From NCBI GenBank assembly GCA_030684395.1, contig JAUXTT010000039.1:35872-99871 (forward strand): a stretch of DNA of 64,000 nucleotides, read 5' to 3'. This DNA is from Bacteroidota bacterium (GTDB lineage Bacteria > Bacteroidota > Bacteroidia > B-17B0 > Aurantibacillaceae). A program made the position numbers and the translations under genes. The notes under the pieces were generated by a model that was not told where the DNA came from, made no database searches, and saw only the letters and a list, made by a program, of their open reading frames with translations. Shown piece by piece: positions 14,955-25,052 of this stretch (position 1 is the stretch's first letter; every line of letters begins with the position of its first letter).

Positions 14955-17690
14955 TTGATAAAAAATAAATACATACAGGTTTTTTTGTTCATGCTTTTGT
15001 CCTGTGCAATGCAGGCTACGCATATTGTGGGAGGGGAGACTTACTATGATTATTTGGGAGGCAATAATTATAGGATAGTGATGAAAGTTTACAGAGACTG
15101 TATCAATGGGGTTCCTAATTTTGATGGTTTACCTAATAATGATGGCAGTATTACCCCCTGTACAATCAATATTTTTGATGCGCAAGGTGTATTGATAGAA
15201 ACAATTATTTCCACACCCGCACCCAAAACCCCTGTTCCTGGGAACATTAATAACCCTTGCATTACGCCGCCAACCGATATTTGTTATGAAGAAGCAGTTT
15301 ATACCGAAATCGTAAATCTTCCTCCAAAAATAGGTGGCTACACCATTGTTTACAAACGCTGTTGTAGAAATAACTCAATTTTAAATTTAATTTCACCAGG
15401 TTCTTCCGGTGCAACCTATTGGGAACATATTCCCGGACCTGAAACGGCTTTGGTTAACAGCTCACCAAGATTTAATGACTTTCCACCCATATATATTTGT
15501 AATGGTTTGCCAATTGAATTTAATCATGGTGCTACTGATCCAGACGGAGATGAATTAGTGTACTCTATTTGTTCGGCATATAATGGTTTGGATAATTGTT
15601 GTCCTTATATTGGAGTCCCTAATGGCTGTTCTCCCGGATGTCCTACTGTAAATGATCCACCTCCATTTCAAAATGTTTCTTATGAGTCGCCATACAACGG
15701 AAGTTATCCAATGAGTTCTAGCCCGGCACTTAATATTAATGCTGCAACGGGTTTTTTAGACGGAATTCCGGATATTAATGGTCAGTGGGTTGTGGCGATA
15801 TGTGTTCAGGAATTTAGGGGTGGTGTTTTAATAGGAACTCATACACGTGACTTTCAGTTTAACGTTGTTCAATGTGCTGTGGCCTCTTCTGCTGCAATTG
15901 CTAACCAAACTGTTTATTGCGAAGGGTTTCAGGTTGATTTTAATAACCTGAGTTACACCAGTGTTTCGGGAACTCCGACATACTCCTGGGATTTCGGGGA
16001 TCAAACTACATCTGCCGATACATCACATTTATTTGAACCAACCTACATATACCCTGATACAGGAAAGTACGCGGTAGAGCTGGTTATGAATGAAGGAATG
16101 CCATGCTCAGACAGTACAACCGTTGAATTTTATATTTATCCTCCGCTTGCTCCTGATTTTATTATGAGTTCACCAAGTGCCTGTTTTACCAATAACTCAT
16201 TTGATTTTTCGGCCACAGGTATTTTTGCTCCCTACGCATCAATTGAATGGGATTTTGGCGCAGGAGCTATGCCTCCAACTTCTACAAATCTTATTCAGAA
16301 TAATGTTCATTTTAGCCAGGGAGGTTCAATACCTATTACTCTAACTGTTACACAAGCCATTTGTTCCGAGAACGTAACCAAAAATATTGTTATTTATAAT
16401 CCGCAAGCCCAAATTGGTAGTCAGACAGATCTTTGTGGCGGTTTTCAAATGAATTTCCAAAATTTGAGCGTTAGTTCAATTGGGACTCCATTTTATTCCT
16501 GGAATTTTGGAGTTCTCAATACTCTTGCCGATACCTCTCATTTGTTTGAACCGAGTTATACATATGCGGATTCAGGGAAATATGAAGTTGTATTAACAAT
16601 GACTGAAGGGCCATGTTCTGATACATCAACAGTGGACTTTTATATTTATCCTCCCTTAAATCCTGATTTTAGTTATACTTATTCAGCCGCGTGTATTAAT
16701 GATAATTCTTTTAATTTTAATGGGGCCGGAACCTTTACTCCAAATACAACCTTTGCCTGGGATTTTGGCCCAAATGCTAATCCAGCATCATCCACAAATC
16801 TAATTGAGAATAATGTCCAATTTGCGGGCAACGGACCTTTTTTAGTTACACTTACTATGACCCAGGCTGTTTGTATAAAAGATATTGCACAAACTATAAC
16901 AGTTTATCCTGAACCTCAGGCATACTTTTCACCTTTCCAGGTTGATGGTTGCCAGCCGCAAACAGTAGCGTTTAATGATAGCTCGATCGCACCAACTGCA
17001 TTGTCCTATTTGTGGGTGTTTGGTGATGGAGATAGCAGTACCTTATCAAACCCGATTCATATTTATGAAGATCTTGGAACTTTTAATGTTAGTCTTATTG
17101 TAACTACTGCTGATGGATGCATAGACACCAGTAGGTTCACGGTTCAAAATATGGTTATGGTAAAACCATCTCCCAGAGCCGGATTTATAGTTTACCCTTA
17201 TGAAACTACAGTATATGAGCCGGTGTTTCATTTTATAGATACCAGCTTTCAAACGGTTGCGGTTGAGATGCAGATGGGAGATGGTTCAGTGTATAACTAT
17301 TTTCCGGATCAGCATTTTTATGAAGAGTATGGCGACTACGAAATAACCCAGATAGCTTTTGGAAGTAACGGATGTCCTGATACAATAAAACAAAAAGTTA
17401 AGGTGCTACCTGAACATTTGTTTTGGATCCCAAATGCATTTACTCCTAATGGAGATTATATTAACGGAGTATTTAAACCGGAGTTAATGGGTGTTACAGA
17501 TTATAAGTTTTATGTGTTTGACAGATGGGGAGAAAAAATATTTGAAACGAATGACACAAAAGTTGGATGGGATGGGACTTATAAGGGCAATAAATGTCAA
17601 CAGGATGTTTATGTATACCTGATAAGATATAAGGATGTGGTGGAAGATGGTGAACATCAAAGAACAGGAACATTTACCTTATTCAGGTAA
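14955..17690 (+). CDS. PKD-repeat surface protein with gliding-type C-terminal domain (CHU_C)
   Basis: About 911 residues. The frame extends back to a TTG at 14913, but TTG at 14955 gives a normal signal peptide (MIKNKYIQVFLFMLLSCA followed by MQATHIVGGE), so I prefer it. ATHIVGGE openings are common in T9SS-linked PKD proteins. The middle holds a cysteine-rich region and PKD modules (YSWDFGDQT, YLWVFGDGD). Two consecutive segments of about 172 residues, starting GFQVDFNNLS and GFQMNFQNLS, are clear tandem duplicates. The C-terminus (FWIPNAFTPNGD ... FDRWGEKIFET ... GTFTLFR) is the gliding-motility-associated type B T9SS sorting domain. It probably acts as a surface adhesin. The 3' end overlaps rdgB by 12 bp, tail to tail. 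Confidence 0.87.
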   Translation: MIKNKYIQVFLFMLLSCAMQATHIVGGETYYDYLGGNNYRIVMKVYRDCINGVPNFDGLPNNDGSITPCTINIFDAQGVLIETIISTPAPKTPVPGNINNPCITPPTDICYEEAVYTEIVNLPPKIGGYTIVYKRCCRNNSILNLISPGSSGATYWEHIPGPETALVNSSPRFNDFPPIYICNGLPIEFNHGATDPDGDELVYSICSAYNGLDNCCPYIGVPNGCSPGCPTVNDPPPFQNVSYESPYNGSYPMSSSPALNINAATGFLDGIPDINGQWVVAICVQEFRGGVLIGTHTRDFQFNVVQCAVASSAAIANQTVYCEGFQVDFNNLSYTSVSGTPTYSWDFGDQTTSADTSHLFEPTYIYPDTGKYAVELVMNEGMPCSDSTTVEFYIYPPLAPDFIMSSPSACFTNNSFDFSATGIFAPYASIEWDFGAGAMPPTSTNLIQNNVHFSQGGSIPITLTVTQAICSENVTKNIVIYNPQAQIGSQTDLCGGFQMNFQNLSVSSIGTPFYSWNFGVLNTLADTSHLFEPSYTYADSGKYEVVLTMTEGPCSDTSTVDFYIYPPLNPDFSYTYSAACINDNSFNFNGAGTFTPNTTFAWDFGPNANPASSTNLIENNVQFAGNGPFLVTLTMTQAVCIKDIAQTITVYPEPQAYFSPFQVDGCQPQTVAFNDSSIAPTALSYLWVFGDGDSSTLSNPIHIYEDLGTFNVSLIVTTADGCIDTSRFTVQNMVMVKPSPRAGFIVYPYETTVYEPVFHFIDTSFQTVAVEMQMGDGSVYNYFPDQHFYEEYGDYEITQIAFGSNGCPDTIKQKVKVLPEHLFWIPNAFTPNGDYINGVFKPELMGVTDYKFYVFDRWGEKIFETNDTKVGWDGTYKGNKCQQDVYVYLIRYKDVVEDGEHQRTGTFTLFR

Positions 17691-18260
17691 CTTATTCAGG
17701 AATGCGGTAAGTTTTTTTATTGCTATTGCTCTATGAGAGATCAGATTTTTTTCTTCTATTGACATCTCTGCAAATGTTTTGATAAACCCGTTTGGAATAA
17801 ATATTGGGTCGTACCCAAACCCATTTGAACCTTTTTTTTTCACTGCTATCTTACCCTTTATAATCCCTTCAAATAAATATTCTTTTCCAGCAATGATTAA
17901 AACTATGACCGTTCTGAATTGTGCACTTCTACTGTGAGAACCATTTAGCTTTTCTAACACTTTATTCATATTAGCCTCGTCACTTTTTTCTTCTCCGGCA
18001 TACCTGGCCGAATAAACACCGGGTTCATTATTCAATGATTCGATTTCGAGACCTGAGTCATCTGAGAAACAATTCTTATTAAATATTTTGTGAATGAAAC
18101 GGGCTTTTAGTAATGCGTTTTCTTCAAGGGTATCACCTGTTTCAGGTATATCTTCCGAATAATTAATATCCGACAGGTTCAAAATTTCGTGGTCTTTGCT
18201 CACTAGTTTTGTTACCTCGAAAACTTTATTTTTGTTGTGGGTAGCGAATATAAGGTGCAT
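17679..18260 (-). CDS. rdgB: XTP/dITP (non-canonical purine NTP) pyrophosphatase
   Basis: 193 residues, full family length. The N-terminal FATHNKNKV nucleotide-binding motif, SDDSGLEI with catalytic Asp residues, GVYSARYAG, and the C-terminal FGYDPIF and SHRAIAIKKL are all present. RdgB/HAM1 hydrolyses dITP, XTP and ITP to monophosphates and keeps deaminated purines out of DNA. It lies 48 bp downstream of the 1241-residue T9SS protein on the same strand, so it may be partly co-transcribed with it. Confidence 0.95.
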   Translation of the reverse strand: MHLIFATHNKNKVFEVTKLVSKDHEILNLSDINYSEDIPETGDTLEENALLKARFIHKIFNKNCFSDDSGLEIESLNNEPGVYSARYAGEEKSDEANMNKVLEKLNGSHSRSAQFRTVIVLIIAGKEYLFEGIIKGKIAVKKKGSNGFGYDPIFIPNGFIKTFAEMSIEEKNLISHRAIAIKKLTAFLNKLPE

Positions 18261-18308
18261 CGGAGATGAAAAGAATTTCGGCGTAAAAGAAATTTGAAAT
18301 TTGTTTTA

Positions 18309-21300
18309 TTAAAATTGATTAAGCTTAGTGAATTTTTTAATAAACGGTTTATCATCGATAAGAATTTTCAGGAAGTATTGACCGTTGGCAAGTTCCATGG
18401 TTGAAATACTAATGAGATTCAAACCTGTGATTCCCTGAACTAAATGTGTTTTGCCAATTATTTTCCCCAGGAGATCAATAAACTCAAAGCTAATTTCAGA
18501 TTCAGTAGTAAGCACAATTGGTAATATCAAATTGTCTTTTGTTGGATTAGGAAAAGGATCAGAAACAGAAGTACTGCTAAGATTGGATGTAACACAAAGT
18601 TTATTGTTAGTTAGATCAAAGTCGGAAGTAGAGTTTACCGACTCTATGTTAACACACGTTATATAATTCGGGTCGTGTTGTAGCTGTTGAATTTTTGAGG
18701 TAAATACATAGGTAAAATAACTACTCGAACTTGGTGTTCCGGCCCATGTTTCTTTGATCATTGATGCATTAGTTACATGGCAACTTATTTCAAAACTTGA
18801 AACAGGAACTGTTCCATAATTTGCCAGATCAGCTTCAACAGTTATGTAATCATCATTTCCATATGAAGTTCGGATATCAAGAACTGCCAGATCCAGAATA
18901 CGATTCCGTACAAGAAGGCTTTTCGTTGCAGTATTTCCACATCCATTAGTATCTTCCATATACAATGTGGCGGAATATGTGCCCACTGTATCAAATGAAT
19001 GGGTTATGTTTTGAGTTGTGTACGTAGTGTCGCCAATTGTCCAGTTGTACAATGTCCCGCTCAGGTCGGTGGGAGTAAAAATAATCGGGAAACCAAGATA
19101 ATAATTGCTTGAAGGGTTAACCGTAAAATCAACTACGGGTAATGCAAACACGTTTACTGAATTGCTAACCGAATCTTTGCAACCAAATGTATTAGTTGCA
19201 ACAAGTTTAATAGAATAGCTGCCTGAAGTTGAAGGTACTGTATATGCAGTTTCGCTGGTTGAAAAAGTGGTGTTGTTCAATTGCCAGTTCCAGTTTATAA
19301 GCGAACCATTTTGAGGAGTTGATTGGTCAACAGGTTTTAGCGTGTCATTTAAACAAACCGGGTTTATTGCAAATTGAACAATAGGAGGGAGTTTAACCTC
19401 TATGGTTTTAATAATAGAAGAACTGCACCCATTAAAGCCATTCACGGTTAACTTAACAGGATATGAACCTTGTGTTGTAAAAGGATAGCTTGTGGTAAGA
19501 CCATTAAAAGTGCTTGATCCAATTGTCCATGTTCTCACGTTTGAATTATTTGGAGCAGGGGCAATAGAGTTATCCTGAAAGGTCACCAGAGAATTGGTAC
19601 AAGGAGTTGAGTAGGTAAAATCAGCTGATACCTGAGCTTTAACACTTATGTTTTTACTCAAGGAATCTATACAGCCTGCACTATTGGTCACAATTAATTT
19701 AACCGGATAGGTATTTTGCAGAGAAAAAATATGGACCGGATTTGGTAAACTACTGCCGGCTGTTCCGTCACCAAAATCCCACAGGTAAGATAAGGGAGTA
19801 TAACCGGTAGATGTGGATGAATTAATAAATGATGCGCTATCGTTTTGGCAAGCAATAACGTTGCTGAAATTTACAATAGGTGTCGGCGCAATATGAATGT
19901 TTTTTGTAATTGTTTGAGTGCAGCCTACATTTGTTTCTACGGTTAAGCTTACAACATAATTTCCTGTATCGGCGTATGAATAAAAAGTGTTTTGAAGTAT
20001 GGATGTATCTGATAGTGTTGAGGTATTCCCGAAGTCCCAATTCCAGCTTGTAACAACATCTCCCGAAGGTGGTATGGAGCTATCCGTGAATGTTACAACA
20101 TTGTTTTTACAAGTCAGAGAATTTGAGAAACTAGCCGTTGGGGCAAAGCCGGATATGGTAACATTTATGGTGTCTTTTGCTTCGCAACCGTTACTATTGG
20201 TAGCAATGATTGAGTATTGACCACTTGCATTTACAATTAGTGTATCGTTTATTGAGTTGTCGTTCCATAGATAGCTTAAGCCTGCTTGATTACCTGAAAC
20301 TAGTGTAATACTATTTCCGGCACAAAGCGCAGTGTCAGAGCCAAGAAAAGTATTACTAACTGAAGTGTCAAAACTAACAGATATAGTGTCATTAAATGAA
20401 CAGCCTATGGGATTAGTAACCTTCAGCCAATATGTTCCGGCAGTATTTGTAGTTATAGAAGTTGTATTGTCGCCTGTCGACCATAGGTATTGCCATGATA
20501 CCATAGTGCTGTCACCAATAAGAATAAGGCTATTAGGGTAACAAACCAGGGTATCTGTACCAAGGTTAAAAACCGGTAAATTTTGTTGCTGTATATATAC
20601 AGAGTCAAGTAAGGAACCGCCAATACAATTATTTATATTAACTGCGTACCACCCAGCCTGGTCAACTAAAATTTTATTTGTTGTTTCACCATTTGACCAC
20701 AAATAATTAAACTCATTAGGGCCGGCATATAATGAAAGAGTATTTCCCGCACAAAGTTTAATAGTATCAGAAGTAAATAATGAAGCAGGTGGGTTTGTTG
20801 TTTGGCTTCTGACAATAACTGTGTCAGAATGAATACGCCCCAATATGTCAGTTGCCGTAAGAAAATAAGAGCCTGGAGCGTTTATCACAATTGAGTCTGT
20901 TGAGTTGCTGTCGCTCCATAAATAATTTGTATAATAGTCGTTGCAAACTCTTATTACTTGAGGATAAGTGCATACATATAAATCTTCACCAAGATTAAGT
21001 TTTGGGAAGTATTTAGTTTTAAGATACTCATTACAAATAGTAAGGTCCGAATCACTCAAGGCATTTTTAAAAAGCAATATTTCACCGATATTTCCTTTCC
21101 AGTTACCTAAAGAATGCCCTCCGATATAAAACGGACCGTTTGTAAAAGCTGCCGTTAATGCAGCACTGGTTGAGGTAGCTGTATTTACCTCGTTTACATA
21201 AATTGAAACATCCTGATTGATTCTTTTACGATAATTCAATAACTTAAAGTCAAATCCCGAGTTTGGCAGGTCGAACGAATTTCTTAAAAAATCTCCATTT

Positions 21301-22022
21301 GACCAATTAACAAATGACTCTGTAGATGTACCGCGTTCCAGCCAAAGTCCGTTTGTCCAGTTATTAATTGAAAAAAAACCTTGTTCTACAATACCAGGAA
21401 CGGTTAATCCTGATGCAATACCAACAAAGGTTAATGAAGAATTGTGGATGCCTTGAATTGTATCACCTATAAGAGGGGCTACACTCCCGTCAAAGTATAA
21501 CGATGGTGTAGTGCATATAGTCACGGAGTCAAATATGGGAGCTAATGCGGAAGACTGAATCAGATTATTGTTGTTCCCACTTTTGTCGAGCCATGATAAA
21601 ACTGAGTTATTGGAATCAACCGAAACAGAACTATCGTCTGGAGCCAGCCATAGACTTGGAGCCCACTCCAAGGGGTCAAACGTATAAAAATCATATATTC
21701 CCGACCAGGCTGATGTATCATTGTAAAAATTCAGTGTCCGGTATTTAAAATAATAACGCTTGTTAGCGGGTAAATCTTGCATTATAATTTCAGAGGACTG
21801 GGAAAATAATTGAATGGGCGAGGCTAAAGTTTGGGAACTGTCAATGTTTAGTTCAAAATAGCTTGAATCGTTTAAATGTTCATTCAAATTAATTTTCACA
21901 TCTTTGTAATAGAAAACTGAGTGATTGTCAGGTTGCGAGAAAAGACTTACAGGGAAAAACAGGGCAATGAAAAAGAGCCGGAAAAATAATTTTTTGAAGG
22001 AAACACGAGTTATAGGTAACAT
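18309..22022 (-). CDS. Giant T9SS-secreted PKD protein with LamG-like domain
   Basis: 1237 residues from the ATG at 22022 (an upstream in-frame ATG at 22034 would overlap the divergent gene). Signal peptide VSFKKLFFRLFFIALFFPVSLFSQ. An Fn3-like segment is followed by a concanavalin/LamG-like region (about 125-340: APSLWLAPDDSS, NIGEILLFKNALSD), Ig-like repeats of the form CxGNSITLxxG...YLWNxxxxxDT, several PKD modules (WNWDFGN, YLWDFGDGT), and a CARDB-like segment. The C-terminal type A T9SS sorting domain contains DPFPNPTKDNLILP and GQYFLKIL and ends KKFTKLNQF. It is likely a cell-surface binding protein. Its promoter must lie inside the divergent flippase gene. Confidence 0.87.
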   Translation of the reverse strand: MLPITRVSFKKLFFRLFFIALFFPVSLFSQPDNHSVFYYKDVKINLNEHLNDSSYFELNIDSSQTLASPIQLFSQSSEIIMQDLPANKRYYFKYRTLNFYNDTSAWSGIYDFYTFDPLEWAPSLWLAPDDSSVSVDSNNSVLSWLDKSGNNNNLIQSSALAPIFDSVTICTTPSLYFDGSVAPLIGDTIQGIHNSSLTFVGIASGLTVPGIVEQGFFSINNWTNGLWLERGTSTESFVNWSNGDFLRNSFDLPNSGFDFKLLNYRKRINQDVSIYVNEVNTATSTSAALTAAFTNGPFYIGGHSLGNWKGNIGEILLFKNALSDSDLTICNEYLKTKYFPKLNLGEDLYVCTYPQVIRVCNDYYTNYLWSDSNSTDSIVINAPGSYFLTATDILGRIHSDTVIVRSQTTNPPASLFTSDTIKLCAGNTLSLYAGPNEFNYLWSNGETTNKILVDQAGWYAVNINNCIGGSLLDSVYIQQQNLPVFNLGTDTLVCYPNSLILIGDSTMVSWQYLWSTGDNTTSITTNTAGTYWLKVTNPIGCSFNDTISVSFDTSVSNTFLGSDTALCAGNSITLVSGNQAGLSYLWNDNSINDTLIVNASGQYSIIATNSNGCEAKDTINVTISGFAPTASFSNSLTCKNNVVTFTDSSIPPSGDVVTSWNWDFGNTSTLSDTSILQNTFYSYADTGNYVVSLTVETNVGCTQTITKNIHIAPTPIVNFSNVIACQNDSASFINSSTSTGYTPLSYLWDFGDGTAGSSLPNPVHIFSLQNTYPVKLIVTNSAGCIDSLSKNISVKAQVSADFTYSTPCTNSLVTFQDNSIAPAPNNSNVRTWTIGSSTFNGLTTSYPFTTQGSYPVKLTVNGFNGCSSSIIKTIEVKLPPIVQFAINPVCLNDTLKPVDQSTPQNGSLINWNWQLNNTTFSTSETAYTVPSTSGSYSIKLVATNTFGCKDSVSNSVNVFALPVVDFTVNPSSNYYLGFPIIFTPTDLSGTLYNWTIGDTTYTTQNITHSFDTVGTYSATLYMEDTNGCGNTATKSLLVRNRILDLAVLDIRTSYGNDDYITVEADLANYGTVPVSSFEISCHVTNASMIKETWAGTPSSSSYFTYVFTSKIQQLQHDPNYITCVNIESVNSTSDFDLTNNKLCVTSNLSSTSVSDPFPNPTKDNLILPIVLTTESEISFEFIDLLGKIIGKTHLVQGITGLNLISISTMELANGQYFLKILIDDKPFIKKFTKLNQF

Positions 22023-23273
22023 ATGGCCAAGCAATCACTAATTAACGAATTTACGAAAAATTTCTTAAAGTTGGTGTCGGGAAATGTAATAGTTCTCGCT
22101 CTTCCAATTTTTACAGCGCCAATAAACAGTAGGCTGTTCAATCCCAAAGATTATGGTTTTTTAGGTGTTTTTTTGCTTGTTGTTGGTTTTTTTACAGCTC
22201 TGTCAACATCCGGGTATTGTCACGGTATTATTATTTCCAAAAGCAAAAAGGATCGGGCAAATTTCTTCAACCTTACTCTCTATTCAACTGTGATTTCAGT
22301 TTTCCTGAGTTTACTGTGTACTTTTTTGCTGGTTAGGTTTGAGGTATTCAGTATACCCAAGTCGAACTTTATTTATTTTGTATCGCTTCACGTGTTATTA
22401 CAGTCTTCAATTGTTATTCTTCAAACGCTCATAAACAAGTCGGGAAAGTACGGTTTATTGACAAAAGGGAGAATTGTAGCTTCTATTTCTGCCGCCGGGA
22501 TACAGATTTTTTTAGGGTATGCCGGATTTGGTTTTAAGGGGTTGGTAATTGCTTATGTTTCTTCTTCTTTGGTGACCATACTTTTTTATGTTTTTGCCTA
22601 CCGATATGAACTCATAAAAATGTTCAGGTTAATGTCGCACCGATATTCAATGACGTTAATGAGGCTTCATATTCGTTTCCTCAAATTTTCTACTCCTTCT
22701 GAAATGATAAATAACCTTATTCATCAAGTGCCAATATATCTTTTCACGAAATTTTTTAATGCAGATCAATTAGGTGCCTACATCTTTTCAGAACGACTTT
22801 TGGGAATGCCCTTTTCTGTCATGAGTGGTGCATTTACCGAGTTATTCAGGAAAAGTGCAAGTGATGAGCTTAACACAAGCGGACACTGCAGGAATAGCTT
22901 TAAAAGTACGCTTAAAACACTTTTAATCATTGCTGTTCCGGTTTTTTCGGTTATTGCTTTAGGATCACCTTTTCTTTTTGAGTATGTTTTTGGAGACAAA
23001 TGGATTCTTTCCGGAAAAATAGCCAGCGCACTTTCAATTCTTTACTTTTCGCGTTTTGTTGTAAGCCCGTTAACTTACCTTTTCATTTTAAAACAAAAAC
23101 AAAAGGAAGATTTTGTTTTGCACCTGTTAATGCCACTTTGGATTATTGCAGTTGTTTATGCAGCAAATTTCTTTGGATTTACCCAAATAATTGATATGAT
23201 GATTTTTTACAGCTGTGGTGTTTCTATGATTTATATTCTTTATTTTTACAAATCATATAAGTTTTCCAGGTAG
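22023..23273 (+). CDS. Wzx-type polysaccharide flippase (MATE/oligosaccharidyl-lipid family)
   Basis: 416 residues with about 12 hydrophobic helices, typical of Wzx/RfbX. The N-terminus (NFLKLVSGNVIVLALPIFTAPIN..LFNPKDYG) is the usual family start. It should flip undecaprenyl-linked oligosaccharide repeat units to the periplasm. It is the first gene of an 11-kb operon of glycan genes. Its ATG shares the palindrome CATATG with the start of the divergent T9SS gene, leaving no intergenic DNA for a promoter, so transcription must begin inside the neighbouring gene. Confidence 0.88.
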   Translation: MAKQSLINEFTKNFLKLVSGNVIVLALPIFTAPINSRLFNPKDYGFLGVFLLVVGFFTALSTSGYCHGIIISKSKKDRANFFNLTLYSTVISVFLSLLCTFLLVRFEVFSIPKSNFIYFVSLHVLLQSSIVILQTLINKSGKYGLLTKGRIVASISAAGIQIFLGYAGFGFKGLVIAYVSSSLVTILFYVFAYRYELIKMFRLMSHRYSMTLMRLHIRFLKFSTPSEMINNLIHQVPIYLFTKFFNADQLGAYIFSERLLGMPFSVMSGAFTELFRKSASDELNTSGHCRNSFKSTLKTLLIIAVPVFSVIALGSPFLFEYVFGDKWILSGKIASALSILYFSRFVVSPLTYLFILKQKQKEDFVLHLLMPLWIIAVVYAANFFGFTQIIDMMIFYSCGVSMIYILYFYKSYKFSR

Positions 23274-23274
23274 A

Positions 23275-23862
23275 ATGAGGTTGTTAAACTATTTTAGATT
23301 TATAAAAGAAACAAGGAATACCCAAACTCCCATAAATTTCAGAATGTGGTTTATTCAACGCATTCTGGGTTTCAATAAATCTGCATATTGGCCAATGCAC
23401 CATTCGAGCTATGTAGGCATGTCATCAAAAGTACTTTGCGGAATAGAAACTTGTCCGGGTTATATGCCGGGGTGTTACATTCAGGCAATTAATGGAGTTC
23501 ATATTGGTGATTACACACAGATCTCGGCCAATGTTGGTTTAATCAGTTCAAACCACAGTGTAGTTGATAACAGAAGCCATGTAGAAGCTTCTCCGATAGT
23601 TATTGGAAAGTATTGCTGGATAGGTATGAATTCCGTGATATTACCTGAAGTTAAATTAGGGAATTTTACAATTGTTGGTGCCGGATCTATAGTAACCAAA
23701 TCTTTTCCTGAAGGATATTGTGTTATTGCCGGAAATCCCGCAAAAAAAATACGCGACTTGAGCGAGAATGAATGTGTTGAGCATAAGAGCCAATTTGAGT
23801 ATAATGGTTATATAAAAAGTGAAAATTTCGAAGCCTTTAAAAAAAGGTATTTGTACATATAA
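23275..23862 (+). CDS. Left-handed beta-helix (hexapeptide) O-acetyltransferase
   Basis: 195 residues of WbbJ/maltose-acetyltransferase type. A basic amphipathic N-terminus precedes hexapeptide repeats (VHIGDYTQISANVGLI, IVIGKYCWIGMNSVIL, VKLGNFTIVGAGSIV). The catalytic His is in SSNHSV and the acetyl-CoA-binding end in VIAGNPAKKIR. It probably O- or N-acetylates a sugar of the surface glycan. One base separates it from the flippase. Confidence 0.88.
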   Translation: MRLLNYFRFIKETRNTQTPINFRMWFIQRILGFNKSAYWPMHHSSYVGMSSKVLCGIETCPGYMPGCYIQAINGVHIGDYTQISANVGLISSNHSVVDNRSHVEASPIVIGKYCWIGMNSVILPEVKLGNFTIVGAGSIVTKSFPEGYCVIAGNPAKKIRDLSENECVEHKSQFEYNGYIKSENFEAFKKRYLYI

Positions 23863-23876
23863 AGAAGTATGAGGAA

Positions 23877-25052
23877 ATGGAAAATTTGATCGTTTGCAAG
23901 AAGTGTGTGATGGATAATACCGCTACAGAAATTGTAGTTGGAGATGATGGTGTTTGCAATTTTTGTAAGTCGTATGAGGTTTTAGCAAATGATACAATCA
24001 ATAGACCGGATGATATTAAACAAAAGGAATTGCAGGATCAGTTGGCAGAGATCAAACAAAGAGGAGCAGGTAAAGAGTATGATTGTATTTTAGGAGTCAG
24101 TGGTGGTGTTGATAGCACTTATCTGGCATTAAAGGCAAAGCAATGGGGCTTGAGACCTTTGGTTGTTCATTTTGATAACGGTTGGAACTCAGAATTGGCA
24201 GTTAAAAATATTGAGAATATAGTGAATAAACTTTGTTTCGATCTTCATACCTATGTAATTGATTGGCAAAAATTCCGTGATCTTCAGTTGTCATATATCA
24301 AAGCTTCAGTATTGGACCTGGAAGCACCTACCGACCAGATTATTTTTTCTGCACTGTATAAAATTGCTTCCAAAAAAGGGATTAAAACAATTTTAAGCGG
24401 ACATAATATCTCTACCGAATCGATTTTGCCGAGATCCTGGTATACTGATAAGCTAGATTATGTTAATATGAAAGATATTCATCATAAGTATGGTACAACA
24501 AGTATTTCTGGTTTGCCAAAATTAACCCTGTATCATAAATATTATTACCAGCATGTATTATGTATCTCAACCTCAAGCCTGTTGAACTATATTGACTACA
24601 ATAAAAAATCGGTTAAGGATGAAATTACCCAAAATCTTGATTGGAAAGATTATGGTGGAAAGCATCATGAGTCTGTTTATACAAGGTTTTACCAGAGTTA
24701 TATACTCCCCGTGAAATTTAATATTGACAAACGAAAGGCTCATCTTTCAAGCCTTATTGTTTCGGGGCAAATAGGCCGTGAAGAAGCGGCTAAAGAAATT
24801 CAAAGCCCGCCTTACGACGTAAAAGCCATAGCTGATGAAAAAGAATACGTGGCTAAAAAATTTTCAATTTCTGTTGATGAGTTAAATCGATATATCGAAC
24901 AACCAAATAGAAGTCACTCGGATTTTAGAACTGAATATGACAAAGATGTAAGATTTTATTATTTTTTATTTAGAGTGATAGTTTATATTCCAGTTAGAGT
25001 GTTGCGCTTATTTAAGGTATTGGAAACACCAAAGAACCCTAAGTTTTATTAA
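23877..25052 (+). CDS. N-acetyl sugar amidotransferase (WbpG/PseA-like)
   Basis: 391 residues. Two CxxC pairs (C7/C10, C27/C30) form a likely zinc knuckle. The PP-loop ATP pyrophosphatase motif SGGVDS is at residues 75-80, with LSGHN further on. The family adenylates an N-acetyl group and uses ammonia from a HisH/HisF-like glutaminase pair to make an acetamidino sugar, as in Pseudomonas O-antigens and flagellin pseudaminic acid derivatives. Its HisF- and HisH-like partners are 12.6 kb away at 37704-39070 on the other strand. It overlaps the next gene by one base (TAATG). Confidence 0.9.
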   Translation: MENLIVCKKCVMDNTATEIVVGDDGVCNFCKSYEVLANDTINRPDDIKQKELQDQLAEIKQRGAGKEYDCILGVSGGVDSTYLALKAKQWGLRPLVVHFDNGWNSELAVKNIENIVNKLCFDLHTYVIDWQKFRDLQLSYIKASVLDLEAPTDQIIFSALYKIASKKGIKTILSGHNISTESILPRSWYTDKLDYVNMKDIHHKYGTTSISGLPKLTLYHKYYYQHVLCISTSSLLNYIDYNKKSVKDEITQNLDWKDYGGKHHESVYTRFYQSYILPVKFNIDKRKAHLSSLIVSGQIGREEAAKEIQSPPYDVKAIADEKEYVAKKFSISVDELNRYIEQPNRSHSDFRTEYDKDVRFYYFLFRVIVYIPVRVLRLFKVLETPKNPKFY

